Source: Piscicola geometra (Eukaryota; Annelida; Clitellata; Hirudinida; Piscicolidae). From it: a stretch of DNA of 64,000 nucleotides. The DNA lies in contig CALSEQ010000033.1 of NCBI GenBank assembly GCA_943735955.1, positions 961,001-1,025,000 of the forward strand, read 5' to 3'. Below are positions 13,057 to 26,621 of the stretch, piece by piece (within the stretch, counting starts at the first letter, position 1; each line of letters begins with the position of its first letter). A program made the position numbers and the translations under genes. The notes under the pieces are model-generated. The model made no database searches. It was not told the DNA's origin and saw nothing but the letters and a program-made list of their open reading frames with translations.

Positions 13057-14588
13057 AAACTTGCAATATATGCAAGTATGCAATATATGCAAATATGCAA
13101 TGTATGTAAATATGCAATATATGCAAATATGCAATATATGTAAATATGCAATATATGTAAATATGCAATATATGTAAATATGCAATATATGTAAATATGC
13201 AATATATGTAAATATGCAATATATGTAAATATGCAATAAATGTAAATATGCAATATATGTAAATATGCAATATATGTAAATATGCAATATATGTAAATAT
13301 GCAATATATGTAAATATGCAATAAATGTAAATATGCAATATATGTAAATATGCAATATATGAAAATATGCAATATATGTAAATATGCAATTTATGTAAAT
13401 ATGCAATATATGTAAATATGCAATATATGTGAATATGCAATATATGTAAATATGCAATATATGTAAATATGCAATAAATGTAAATATGCAATATATGTAA
13501 ATATGCAATATATGAAAATATGCAATATATGTAAATATGCAAATATGCAAATATGCAATATATGCAAATATGCAATATATGCAAATATGCAATATATGTA
13601 AATATGCAATATATGTAAATATGCAATATATATAAATATGCAATATATGTAAATATGCAATATATGTAAATATGCAATATATGTAAATATGCAATATATG
13701 TAAATATGCAATATATGTAAATATGCAATATATGAAAATATGCAATATATGTGAATATGCAAATATGCAATATATGCAAATATGCAATATATGCAAACAT
13801 GCAATATATGTAAATATGCAATATATGTAAATATGCAATATATGTAAATATGCAATATGTGTAAATATGCAATATATGTAAATATGCAATATATGTGAAT
13901 ATGCAATATATGTAAATATGCAATATATGAAAATATGCAATATATGTAAATATGCAAATATGCAATATATGTAAATATGCAATATATGTAAATATGCAAT
14001 ATATGTAAATATGCAATAAATGTAAATATGCAATATATGTAAATATGCAATATATGTAAATATGCAATATATGTAAATATGCAATATATGTAAATATGCA
14101 ATATATGTAAATATGCAATATATGTAAATATGCAATATATGTAAATATGCAATATATGTAAATATGCAAATATGCAATATATGCAAATATGCAATATATG
14201 CAAATATGCAATATATGCAAATATGCAATATATGCAAATATGCAATATATGTAAATATGCAATATATGTAAATATGCAATATATGTAAATATGCAATATA
14301 TGTAAATATGCAATATATGTAAATATACAATAAATGTAAATATGCAATATATGTAAATATGCAATATATGAAAATATGAAATATATGTAAATATGCAAAT
14401 ATGCAAATATGCAATATATGCAAATATGCAATATATGTAAATATGCAATATATGTAAATATGCAATATATGTAATTATGCAATATATGTAAATATGCAAT
14501 ATATGTAAATAAGCAATATATGTAAATATGCAATATATGTGAATATGCAATATAGGTAAATATGCAATATATGTAAATATGCAATTAT
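13057..14588 (+). repeat. 1,456-bp block, copy 2, then junction into a 9.0-9.6 kb-like segment
   Basis: The first ~970 bp repeat 11601-12570. The right part resembles the sequence before 9640: the gtaattatg change at 14470 matches 9521 at offset 4949, and the tgaaaatatgaaat pair near 14370 matches that near 9420. Confidence 0.8.
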
Positions 14589-15292
14589 GCATTATATGTA
14601 AATATGCACTATATGTAAATATGCAATATTTGTAAATATGCAATATATGTAAATATGCAATATATGTAAATATGCAATATATGTAAATATGCAATATATG
14701 TAAATATGCAATATATGTAAATATGCAATATATGTAAATATGCAATATATGTAAATATGTAATATATGTAAATATGCAATATATGTAAATATGCAAATAT
14801 GCAATATATGCAAATATGCAATATATGCAAATATGCAATATATGCAAATATGCAATATATGTAAATATGCAATATATGTAAATATGCAATATATGTAAAT
14901 ATGCAATATATTTAAATATGCAATATATTTAAATATGCAATATATGGAAATATGCAATATATGTAAATATGCAATATATGTAAATATGCACTATATGAAA
15001 ATATGCAATATATGTAAATAGGCAAATATGCAATATATGCAAATATGCAATATATGCAAACATGCAATATATGTAAATATGCAATACATGTAAATATGCA
15101 ATATATGTAAATATGCAATATATGTAAATATACAATATATGTAAATATGCAATATATGTAAATATGCAATATATGTAATTATGCAATATATGTAAATATG
15201 CAATATATGTAAATATGCAATATATGTAAATATGCAATATATGTGAATATGCAATATAGGTAAATATGCAATATATGTAAATATGCAATTAT
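14589..15292 (+). repeat. 704-bp higher-order block, copy b
   Basis: It spans gcattatatg 14589 to gcattatatg 15293, the same length as copy a at offset 4949. It carries a private gcactatatg change near 14989 and otherwise follows copy a closely, including the ttaaat, ttaaat, ggaaat series. Confidence 0.9.
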
Positions 15293-17780
15293 GCATTATA
15301 TGTAAATATGCAATATATGTAAATATGCAATATTTGTAAATATGCAATATATGTAAATATGCAATATATGTAAATATGCAATATATGTAAATATGCAATA
15401 TATGTAAATATGCAATATATGTAAATATGCAATATATGTAAATATGTAATATATGTAAATATGCAATATATGTAAATATGCAAATATGCAATATATGCAA
15501 ATATGCAAAATATGCAAATATGCAATATATGCAAATATGCAATATATGTAAATATGCAATATATGTAAATATGCAATATATGTAAATATGCAATATATTT
15601 AAATATGCAATATATGGAAATATGCAATATATGTAAATATGCAATATATGTAAATATGCAATATATGAAAATATGCAATATATGTAAATAGGCAAATATG
15701 CAATATATGCAAATATGCAATATATGCAAACATGCAATATATGTAAATATGCAATACATGTAAATATGCAATATATGTAAATATGCAATATGTGTAATTA
15801 TGCAATATATGTAAATATGCAATATATGTAAATATGCAATATATGTAAATATGCAATATATGTAAATATGCAGTATATGTAAATATGCAATATATGTAAA
15901 TATGCAAATATACAATACATGCAAATATGCAATACATGCAAATATGCAATATATGTAAATATGCAATTTATGTAAATATGCAATATATGTAAATATGCAA
16001 TATATGTAAATATGCAATATATGTAAATATGCAATATATGTAAATATGCAATAAATGTAAATATGCAATATATGTAAATATGCAATATATGAAAATATGC
16101 AATATATGTAAATATGCAAATAGGCAAATATGCAATATATGCAAATATGCAATATGTGCAAATATGCAATATATGTAAATATGCAATATATGTAAATATG
16201 CAATATATATAAATATGCAATATATGTAAATATGCAATATATGTAAATATGCAATATATGTAAATATGCAATAAATGTAAATATGCAATATATGTAAATA
16301 TGCAATATATGAAAATATGCAATATATGTAAATATGCAAATATGCAATATATGCAAATATGCAATATATGCAAACATGCAATATATGTAAATATGCAATA
16401 TATGTAAATATGCAATATATGTAAATATGCAATATGTGTAAATATGCAATATATGTAAATATGCAATATATGTAAATGTGCAATATATGTAAATATGCAA
16501 TATATGTAAATATGCAATATATGTAAATATGCAATATATGTAAATATGCAAACTTGAAATATATGCAAATATGCAATATATGCAAATATGCAATGTATGT
16601 AAATATGCAATATATGTAAATATGCAATATATGTAAATATGCAATATATGTAAATATGCAATAAATGTAAATATGCAATATATGTAAATATGCAATATAT
16701 GTAAATATGCAATATATGTAAATATGCAATATATGTAAATATGCAATAAATGTAAATATGCAATATATGTAAATATGCAATATATGAAAATATGCAATAT
16801 ATGTAAATATGCAATTTATGTAAATATGCAATATATGTAAATATGCAATATATGTGAATATGCAATATATGTAAATATGCAATATATGTAAATATGCAAT
16901 AAATGTAAATATGCAATATATGTAAATATGCAATATATGAAAATATGCAATATATGTAAATATGCAAATATGCAATATATGCAAATATGCAATATATGCA
17001 AATATGCAATATATGTAAATATGCAATATATGTAAATATGCAATATATATAAATATGCAATATATGTAAATATGCAATATATGTAAATATGCAATATATG
17101 TAAATATGCAATATATGTAAATATGCAATATATGTAAATATGCAATATATGAAAATATGCAATATATGTGAATATGCAAATATGCAATATATGCAAATAT
17201 GCAATATATGCAAACATGCAATATATGTAAATATGCAATATATGTAAATATGCAATATATGTAAATATGCAATATGTGTAAATATGCAATATATGTAAAT
17301 ATGCAATATATGTGAATATGCAATATATGTAAATATGCAATATATGTAAATATGCAATATATGTAAATATGCAATATGTGTAAATATGCAATATATGTAA
17401 ATATGCAATATATGTGAATATGCAATATATGTAAATATGCAATATATGTAAATATGCAATATATGTAAATATGCAATATATGTAAATATGCAAATTTGCA
17501 ATATATGCAAATATGCAATATATGCAAATATGCAATATATGTAAATATGCCATATATGCAAATATGCAATATATGTAAATATGCAATATATGTAAATATG
17601 CAATATATGTAAATATGCAATATATGTAAATATGCAATATATGTAAATATGCAATATATGTAAATATGCAATAAATGTAAATATGCAATATATGTAAATA
17701 TGCAATATATGAAAATATGCAATATATGTAAATATGCAAATATGCAAATATGCAATATATGCAAATATGCAATATATGTA
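15293..17780 (+). repeat. Segment repeated at 23.0-25.5 kb
   Basis: The markers gcattatatg (15293), aaacttg (16550) and gccatatatg (17549) recur at 23043, 24300 and 25273. The offsets are 7750, 7750 and 7724. The 26-bp change before the last marker equals two monomers minus one 8-bp half. Several gtgaat and gcaataaatg monomers are shared. No coding content is credible. Confidence 0.85.
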
Positions 17781-18229
17781 AACATGCAATATATGTAAAT
17801 ATGCAATATATGTAAATTTGCAATATATGTAAATATGCAATATATGTAAATATGCAATAGATGTAAATATGCAATATATGTAAATATGCAATATATGTAA
17901 ATATGCAATATATGTAAATATGCAATATATGTAAATATGCAAATACGCAATATATGCAAATATGCAATATATGCAAAAATGCAATATATGTAAATATGCA
18001 ATTTAAGTAAATATGCAATATATGTAAATATGCAATATACGTAAATATGCAATATATGTAAATATGCAATATATGTAAACATGCAATATAGTAAATATGC
18101 AACATATGCAAATATGCAATATATGTAAATATGCAATAAATGTGAATATGCAATATATGTAAATATGCAATATATGTAAATATGCAATATATGTAATTAT
18201 GCAATATATGTAAATATGCAATATATGTA
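17781..18229 (+). repeat. 449-bp tandem block, copy 1, with a 1-bp deletion
   Basis: The block opens with aacatgc (17781; again at 18230). It carries aaatacgc (CpG at 17946; again at 18395) and caacatatg (18099; again at 18549). The offset rises from 449 to 450 because the monomer at 18083-18098 is 16 bp, gcaatatagtaaatat. A single-copy counterpart lies at 25505, so the tandem duplication is specific to this position. Confidence 0.9.
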
Positions 18230-18679
18230 AACATGCAATATATGTAAATATGCAATATATGTAAATTTGCAATATATGTAAATATGCAATATATGTAAAT
18301 ATGCAATAGATGTAAATATGCAATATATGTAAATATGCAATATATGTAAATATGCAATATATGTAAATATGCAATATATGTAAATATGCAAATACGCAAT
18401 ATATGCAAATATGCAATATATGCAAAAATGCAATATATGTAAATATGCAATTTAAGTAAATATGCAATATATGTAAATATGCAATATACGTAAATATGCA
18501 ATATATGTAAATATGCAATATATGTAAACATGCAATATATGTAAATATGCAACATATGCAAATATGCAATATATGTAAATATGCAATAAATGTGAATATG
18601 CAATATATGTAAATATGCAATATATGTAAATATGCAATATATGTAATTATGCAATATATGTAAATATGCAATATATGTA
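18230..18679 (+). repeat. 449/450-bp tandem block, copy 2
   Basis: This copy has the full 17-bp monomer where copy 1 has lost one base. It shares aaatacgc (18395), tttaagtaaat and atacgtaaat variants with copy 1 and with 25505-25920 (offset 7275). The right end after 18680 joins sequence that resembles 6.1-6.6 kb. Confidence 0.88.
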
Positions 18680-19524
18680 AATATGCAATATATGTAAATA
18701 TGCAATATATGTGAATGTGCAATATATGTAAATATGCAATATATGTAAATATGCAAATATGCAATATATGCAAATATGCAATATATGCAAATATGCAATA
18801 TATGTAAATATGCAATATATGTAAATATGCAATATATGTAAATATGCAATATATGTAAATATGCAATATATGTAAATATGCAATATATGTAAATATGCAA
18901 TATATGTAAATATGCAATATATGCAAATATGCAATATATGTAAATATGCAATATATGTAAATATGCAATATATGTAAATATGCAATATATGTAAATATGC
19001 AATGTATGTAAATATGCAATATATGTAAACATGCAATATATGTAAATATGCAATAAATGTAAATATGCAATATATGTAAATATGCAATATATGTAAATAT
19101 GCAAATATGCAATCTATGCAAATATGCAATATAAGCAAATATGCAATATATGTAAATATGCAATATATGTAAATATGCAAAATATGTAAATATGCAATAT
19201 ATGTAAATATGCAATATATGTAAATATGCAATATATGTAAATATGCAATATATGTAAATATGCAATATATGTAAATATGCAATATATGAAAATATGCAAT
19301 ATATGTAAAAATGCAAATATGCAATATATGCAAATATGCAATATATGCAAACATGCAATATATGTAAATATGCAATATATGTAAATATGCAATATATGTA
19401 AATATGCAATATATGTAAATATTCAATATATGTAAATATGCAATATATGTAAATATGCAATATATGTAAATATGCAATATATGTAAATATGCAATATATG
19501 TAAATATGCAATATATGTAAATAT
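18680..19524 (+). repeat. Counterpart of 6.1-7.0 kb
   Basis: It carries gcaatctatgcaaat at 19109 (offset 12521 from 6588), a gcaaaatatg variant and gtaaaaatgc, in the same order as the 6.5-6.8 kb stretch. It is the left end of a segment reiterated about 12.5 kb apart. Confidence 0.83.
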
Positions 19525-20075
19525 TCAATTTATGTAAATATGCAAATATGCAATATATGCAAATATGCAATATATGCAAATATGCAATATATGTAAATAT
19601 GCAATTTATGTAAATATGCAAATATGCAATATATGCAAATATGCAATATATGCAAATATGCAATATATGTAAATATGCAATATATGTAAATATGCAATAT
19701 ATGTAAATATGCAATATATGTAAATATGCAATATATGTAAATATGCAATGTATGTAAATATGCAATATATGTAAATATGCAATATATGTAAATATGCAAT
19801 ATATGTAAATATGCAATATATGTAAATATGCAATATATGTAAATATGCAAATATGCAATATATGCAACTATGCAATATATGCAAATATGCAATATATGTA
19901 AATATGCAATATATGTAAATATGCACTATATGTAAATATGCAATATATGTAAATATGCAATATATGTAAATATTCAATATATGTAAATATGCAATATATG
20001 TAAATATGCAATATATGTAAATATGCAATATATGTAAATATGCAATATATGTAAATATGCAATATATGTAAATAT
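19525..20075 (+). repeat. 551-bp tandem block, copy 1
   Basis: It is bounded by tcaatttatg at 19525 and 20076, with caactatg at 19865 recurring at 20416. Three 8-bp halves are present, so the length resolves as 31 x 17 + 3 x 8 = 551. The related segment at 7021-7370 has one copy only, so this duplication arose after the ~12.5 kb duplication or was lost in the other copy. Confidence 0.9.
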
Positions 20076-20626
20076 TCAATTTATGTAAATATGCAAATAT
20101 GCAATATATGCAAATATGCAATATATGCAAATATGCAATATATGTAAATATGCAATTTATGTAAATATGCAAATATGCAATATATGCAAATATGCAATAT
20201 ATGCAAATATGCAATATATGTAAATATGCAATATATGTAAATATGCAATATATGTAAATATGCAATATATGTAAATATGCAATATATGTAAATATGCAAT
20301 GTATGTAAATATGCAATATATGTAAATATGCAATATATGTAAATATGCAATATATGTAAATATGCAATATATGTAAATATGCAATATATGTAAATATGCA
20401 AATATGCAATATATGCAACTATGCAATATATGCAAATATGCAATATATGTAAATATGCAATATATGTAAATATGCAATATATGTAATTATGCAATATATG
20501 TAAATATGCAATATATGTAAATATGCAATATATGTAAATAAGCAATATATGTAAATATGCAATATATGTAAATATGCAATATATGAAAATATGCAATATA
20601 TGTAAATATGCAAATATGCAATATAT
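20076..20626 (+). repeat. 551-bp tandem block, copy 2
   Basis: This is the second copy, entering at tcaatttatg (20076). From caactatg (20416) it continues into sequence matching 7361 onward at offset 13055, which equals 12504 + 551 and confirms the inserted extra copy. A gcactatatg change present in copy 1 near 19923 is absent here. Confidence 0.88.
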
Positions 20627-21227
20627 GTAAATATGCAATATATGTAAATATGCAATATATGTAAATATGCAATAAATGTAAATATGCAATATATGTAAAT
20701 ATGCAATATATGTAAATATGCAATATATGTAAATATGCAATATATGTAAATATGCAATATATGTAAATATGCAATATATGTAAATATGCAATATATGTAA
20801 ATATGCAAATATGCAATATATGCAAATATGCAATATATGCAAATATGCAATATATGCAAATATGCAATATATGTAAATATGCAATATATGTAAATATGCA
20901 ATATATGTAAATATGCAATATATGTAAATATGCAATATATGTAAATATGCAATATATGTAAATATACAATAAATGTGAATATGCAATATATGTAAATATG
21001 CAATATATGAAAATATGAAATATATGTAAATATGCAAATATGCAAATATGCAATATATGCAAATATGCAATATATGTAAATATGCAATATATGTAAATAT
21101 GCAATATATGTAATTATGCAATATATGTAAATATGCAATATATGTAAATATGCAATATATGTAAATATGCAATATATGTGAATATGCAATATAGGTAAAT
21201 ATGCAATATATGTAAATATGCAATTAT
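20627..21227 (+). repeat. Counterpart of 7.57-8.2 kb
   Basis: It repeats 7572-8170 at offset 13055, including gcaataaatg, the atacaataaatg variant and the tgaaaatatgaaat pair. One gtgaat monomer near 20970 distinguishes it. It leads into the next gcattatatg at 21228. Confidence 0.83.
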
Positions 21228-21931
21228 GCATTATATGTAAATATGCAATATATGTAAATATGCAATATTTGTAAATATGCAATATATGTAAATATGCAAT
21301 ATATGTAAATATGCAATATATGTAAATATGCAATATATATAAATATGCAATATATGTAAATATGCAATATATGTAAATATGCAATATATGTAAATATGTA
21401 ATATATGTAAATATGCAATATATGTAAATATGCAAATATGCAATATATGCAAATATGCAATATATGCAAATATGCAATATATGCAAATATGCAATATATG
21501 TAAATATGCAATATATGTAAATATGCAATATATGTAAATATGCAATATATTTAAATATGCAATATATTTAAATATGCAATATATGGAAATATGCAATATA
21601 TGTAAATATGCAATATATGTAAATATGCAATATATGAAAATATGCAATATATGTAAATAGGCAAATATGCAATATATGCAAATATGCAATATATGCAAAC
21701 ATGCAATATATGTAAATATGCAATACATGTAAATATGCAATATATGTAAATATGCAATATATGTAAATATACAATATATGTAAATATGCAATATATGTAA
21801 ATATGCAATATATGTAATTATGCAATATATGTAAATATGCAATATATGTAAATATGCAATATATGTAAATATGCAATATATGTGAATATGCAATATAGGT
21901 AAATATGCAATATATGTAAATATGCAATTAT
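21228..21931 (+). repeat. 704-bp higher-order block, copy c
   Basis: It runs from gcattatatg 21228 to gcattatatg 21932, length 704, offset 11588 from copy a. One site has ataaatat (near 21338) in place of gtaaatat. It is followed by a 1,111-bp block rather than by the 10344-type block. Confidence 0.9.
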
Positions 21932-23042
21932 GCATTATATGTAAATATGCAATATATGTAAATATGCAATATTTGTAAATATGCAATATATGTAAATATG
22001 CAATATATGTAAATATGCAATATATGTAAATATGCAATATATGTAAATATGCAATATATGTAAATATGCAATATATGTAAATATGTAATATATGTAAATA
22101 TGCAATATATGTAAATATGCAAATATGCAATATATGCAAATATGCAATATATGCAAATATGCAATATATGCAAATATGCAATATATGTAAATATGCAATA
22201 TATGTAAATATGCAATATATGTAAATATGCAATATATTTAAATATGCAATATATGGAAATATGCAATATATGTAAATATGCAATATATGTAAATATGCAA
22301 TATATGAAAATATGCAATATATGTAAATAGGCAAATATGCAATATATGCAAATATGCAATATATGCAAACATGCAATATATGTAAATATGCAATACATGT
22401 AAATATGCAATATATGTAAATATGCAATATGTGTAAATATGCAATATATGTAAATATGCAATATATGTAAATATGCAATATATGTAAATATGCAATATAT
22501 GTAAATATGTAATATATGTAAATATGCAATATATGTAAATATGCAAATATGCAATATATGCAAATATGCAATATATGCAAATATGCAATATATGCAAATA
22601 TGCAATATATGTAAATATGCAATATATGTAAATATGCAATATATGTAAATATGCAATATATTTAAATATGCAATATATTTAAATATGCAATATATGGAAA
22701 TATGCAATATATGTAAATATGCAATATATGTAAATATGCAATATATGAAAATATGCAATATATGTAAATAGGCAAATATGCAATATATGCAAATATGCAA
22801 TATATGCAAACATGCAATATATGTAAATATGCAATACATGTAAATATGCAATATATGTAAATATGCAATATATGTAAATATACAATATATGTAAATATGC
22901 AATATATGTAAATATGCAATATATGTAATTATGCAATATATGTAAATATGCAATATATGTAAATATGCAATATATGTAAATATGCAATATATGTGAATAT
23001 GCAATATAGGTAAATATGCAATATATGTAAATATGCAATTAT
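21932..23042 (+). repeat. 1,111-bp block between gcattatatg markers
   Basis: This block carries the ttaaat, ttaaat, ggaaat series near 22665-22700, which also occurs near 21550-21590 at offset 1111. The next gcattatatg is at 23043. The length equals 63 x 17 + 5 x 8. It looks like a 704-type unit with about 400 bp of further tandem copying inside it. Confidence 0.82.
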
Positions 23043-25504
23043 GCATTATATGTAAATATGCAATATATGTAAATATGCAATATTTGTAAATATGCAATAT
23101 ATGTAAATATGCAATATATGTAAATATGCAATATATGTAAATATGCAATATATGTTAATATGCAATATATGTAAATATGCAATATATGTAAATATGTAAT
23201 ATATGTAAATATGCAATATATGTAAATATGCAAATATGCAATATATGCAAATATGCAATATATGCAAATATGCAATATATGCAAATATGCAATATATGTA
23301 AATATGCAATATATGTAAATATGCAATATATGTAAATATGCAATATATTTAAATATGCAATATATGGAAATATGCAATATATGTAAATATGCAATATATG
23401 TAAATATGCAATATATGAAAATATGCAATATATGTAAATAGGCAAATATGCAATATATGCAAATATGCAATATATGCAAACATGCAATATATGTAAATAT
23501 GCAATACATGTAAATATGCAATATATGTAAATATGCAATATGTGTAAATATGCAATATATGTAAATATGCAATATATGTAAATATGCAATATATGTAAAT
23601 ATGCAATATATGTAAATATGCAGTATATGTAAATATGCAATATATGTAAATATGCAAATATACAATACATGCAAATATGCAATACATGCAAATATGCAAT
23701 ATATGTAAATATGCAATTTATGTAAATATGCAATATATGTAAATATGCAATATATGTAAATATGCAATATATGTAAATATGCAATATATGTAAATATGCA
23801 ATAAATGTAAATATGCAATATATGTAAATATGCAATATATGAAAATATGCAATATATGTAAATATGCAAATATGCAAATATGCAATATATGCAAATATGC
23901 AATATATGCAAATATGCAATATATGTAAATATGCAATATATGTAAATATGCAATATATATAAATATGCAATATATGTAAATATGCAATATATGTAAATAT
24001 GCAATATATGTAAATATGCAATAAATGTAAATATGCAATATATGTAAATATGCAATATATGAAAATATGCAATATATGTAAATATGCAAATATGCAATAT
24101 ATGCAAATATGCAATATATGCAAACATGCAATATATGTAAATATGCAATATATGTAAATATGCAATATATGTAAATATGCAATATGTGTAAATATGCAAT
24201 ATATGTAAATATGCAATATATGTAAATGTGCAATATATGTAAATATGCAATATATGTAAATATGCAATATATGTAAATATGCAATATATGTAAATATGCA
24301 AACTTGCAATATATGCAAATATGCAATATATGCAAATATGCAATGTATGTAAATATGCAATATATGCAAATATGCAATATATGTAAATATGCAATATATG
24401 TAAATATGCAATATATGTAAATATGCAATATATGTAAATATGCAATATATGTAAATATGCAATATATGTAAATATGCAATAAATGTAAATATGCAATATA
24501 TGTAAATATGCAATATATGTAAATATGCAATATATGTAAATATGCAATATATGTAAATATGCAATAAATGTAAATATGCAATATATGTAAATATGCAATA
24601 TATGAAAATATGCAATATATGTAAATATGCAATTTATGTAAATATGCAATATATGTAAATATGCAATATATGTAAATATGCAATATATGTAAATATGCAA
24701 TATATGTAAATATGCAATAAATGTAAATATGCAATATATGTAAATATGCAATATATGAAAATATGCAATATATGTAAATATGCAAATATGCAAATATGCA
24801 ATATATGCAAATATGCAATATATGCAAATATGCAATATATGTAAATATGCAATATATGTAAATAAGCAATATATATAAATATGCAATATATGTAAATATG
24901 CAATATATGTAAATATGCAATATATGTAAATATGCAATATATGTAAATATGCAATATATGTAAATATGCAATATATGAAAATATGCAATATATGTGAATA
25001 TGCAAATATGCAATATATGCAAATATGCAATATATGCAAACATGCAATATATGTAAATATGCAATATATGTAAATATGCAATATATGTAAATATGCAATA
25101 TGTGTAAATATGCAATATATGTAAATATGCAATATATGTGAATATGCAATATATGTAAATATGCAACATATGTAAATATGCAATATATGTAAATATGCAA
25201 TATATGTAAATATGCAAATTTGCAATATATGCAAATATGCAATATATGCAAATATGCAATATATGTAAATATGCCATATATGCAAATATGCAATATATGT
25301 AAATATGCAATATATGTAAATATGCAATATATGTAAATATGCAATATATGTAAATATGCAATATATGTAAATATGCAATATATGTAAATATGCAATAAAT
25401 GTAAATATGCAATATATGTAAATATGCAATATATGAAAATATGCAATATATGTAAATATGCAAATATGCAAATATGCAATATATGCAAATATGCAATATA
25501 TGTA
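23043..25504 (+). repeat. Segment repeated from 10.3 and 15.3 kb
   Basis: The order of markers gcattatatg, gcagtatatg, atacatgc, aaacttgc (24300) and gccatatatg (25273) is the same as at 15293-17780. The first four also match 10344-11601 at offset 12699. This is the third copy of the same long segment. Confidence 0.85.
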
Positions 25505-26044
25505 AACATGCAATATATGTAAATATGCAATATATGTAAATTTGCAATATATGTAAATATGCAATATATGTAAATATGCAATAGATGTAAATATGCAATA
25601 TATGTAAATATGCAATATATGTAAATATGCAATATATGTAAATATGCAATATATGTAAATATGCAAATACGCAATATATGCAAATATGCAATATATGCAA
25701 AAATGCAATATATGTAAATATGCAATTTAAGTAAATATGCAATATATGTAAATATGCAATATACGTAAATATGCAATATATGTAAATATGCAATATATGT
25801 AAACATGCAATATATGTAAATATGCAACATATGCAAATATGCAATATATGTAAATATGCAATAAATGTGAATATGCAATAAATGTAAATATGCAATATAT
25901 GTAAATATGCAATATATGTAATTATGCAATATATGTAAATATGCAATATATGTAAATATGCAATATATGTAAATATGCAATATATGTAAATATGCAATAT
26001 ATGTAAATATGCAATATATGTAAATATGCAATATATGTAAATAT
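25505..26044 (+). repeat. Single-copy counterpart of the 449-bp pair
   Basis: aacatgc (25505), aaatacgc (CpG at 25670), tttaagtaaat and caacatatg follow in the order seen at 18230-18679, offset 7275. Only one copy is present. It has a gcaataaatg at about 25876 where 18.6 kb has a canonical monomer. Confidence 0.85.
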
Positions 26045-26621
26045 GCTATATACGCAAATATGCAATATATGTAAATATGCAATATATGTGAATATGCAAT
26101 ATATGTAAATATGCAATATATGTAAATATGCAAGATATGTAAATATGCAAATATGCATTATATGTAACTATTCAATATATGTAAATATGCAATATATGTA
26201 AATATGCAATATATGTAAATATGCAATATATGTAAATATGCAATATATGTAAATATGCAATATATGTAAAAATGCACTATATGTAAATATGCAATATATG
26301 TAAATATGCAATATATGTAAATATGCAATATATGTAAATATGCAATATATGTAAATATGCATTATATGTAAATATGCAATATATGTAAATATGCAATATA
26401 TGTAAATATGCATTATATGTAAATATGCAATATATGTAAATATGCAAATATGCAATATATGCAAATATGCAATATATGCAAATATGCAATATATGTAAAT
26501 ATGCAATATATGTAAATATGCAATATATGTAAATATGCAATATATGTAAATATGCAATATATGTAAATATGCAATATATGTAAATATGCAATATATGTAA
26601 ATATGCAATATATGTAAATAT
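26045..26621 (+). repeat. 577-bp tandem block, copy 1
   Basis: It starts at gctatatacgc (26045) and ends before the same variant at 26622. Internal gcattatatg and gtgaat monomers are shared. It carries gcaagatatgtaaat, then the half gcaaatat, then gcattatatg and gtaactattc (26164). In the next copy the first and second of these are fused. Confidence 0.88.
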
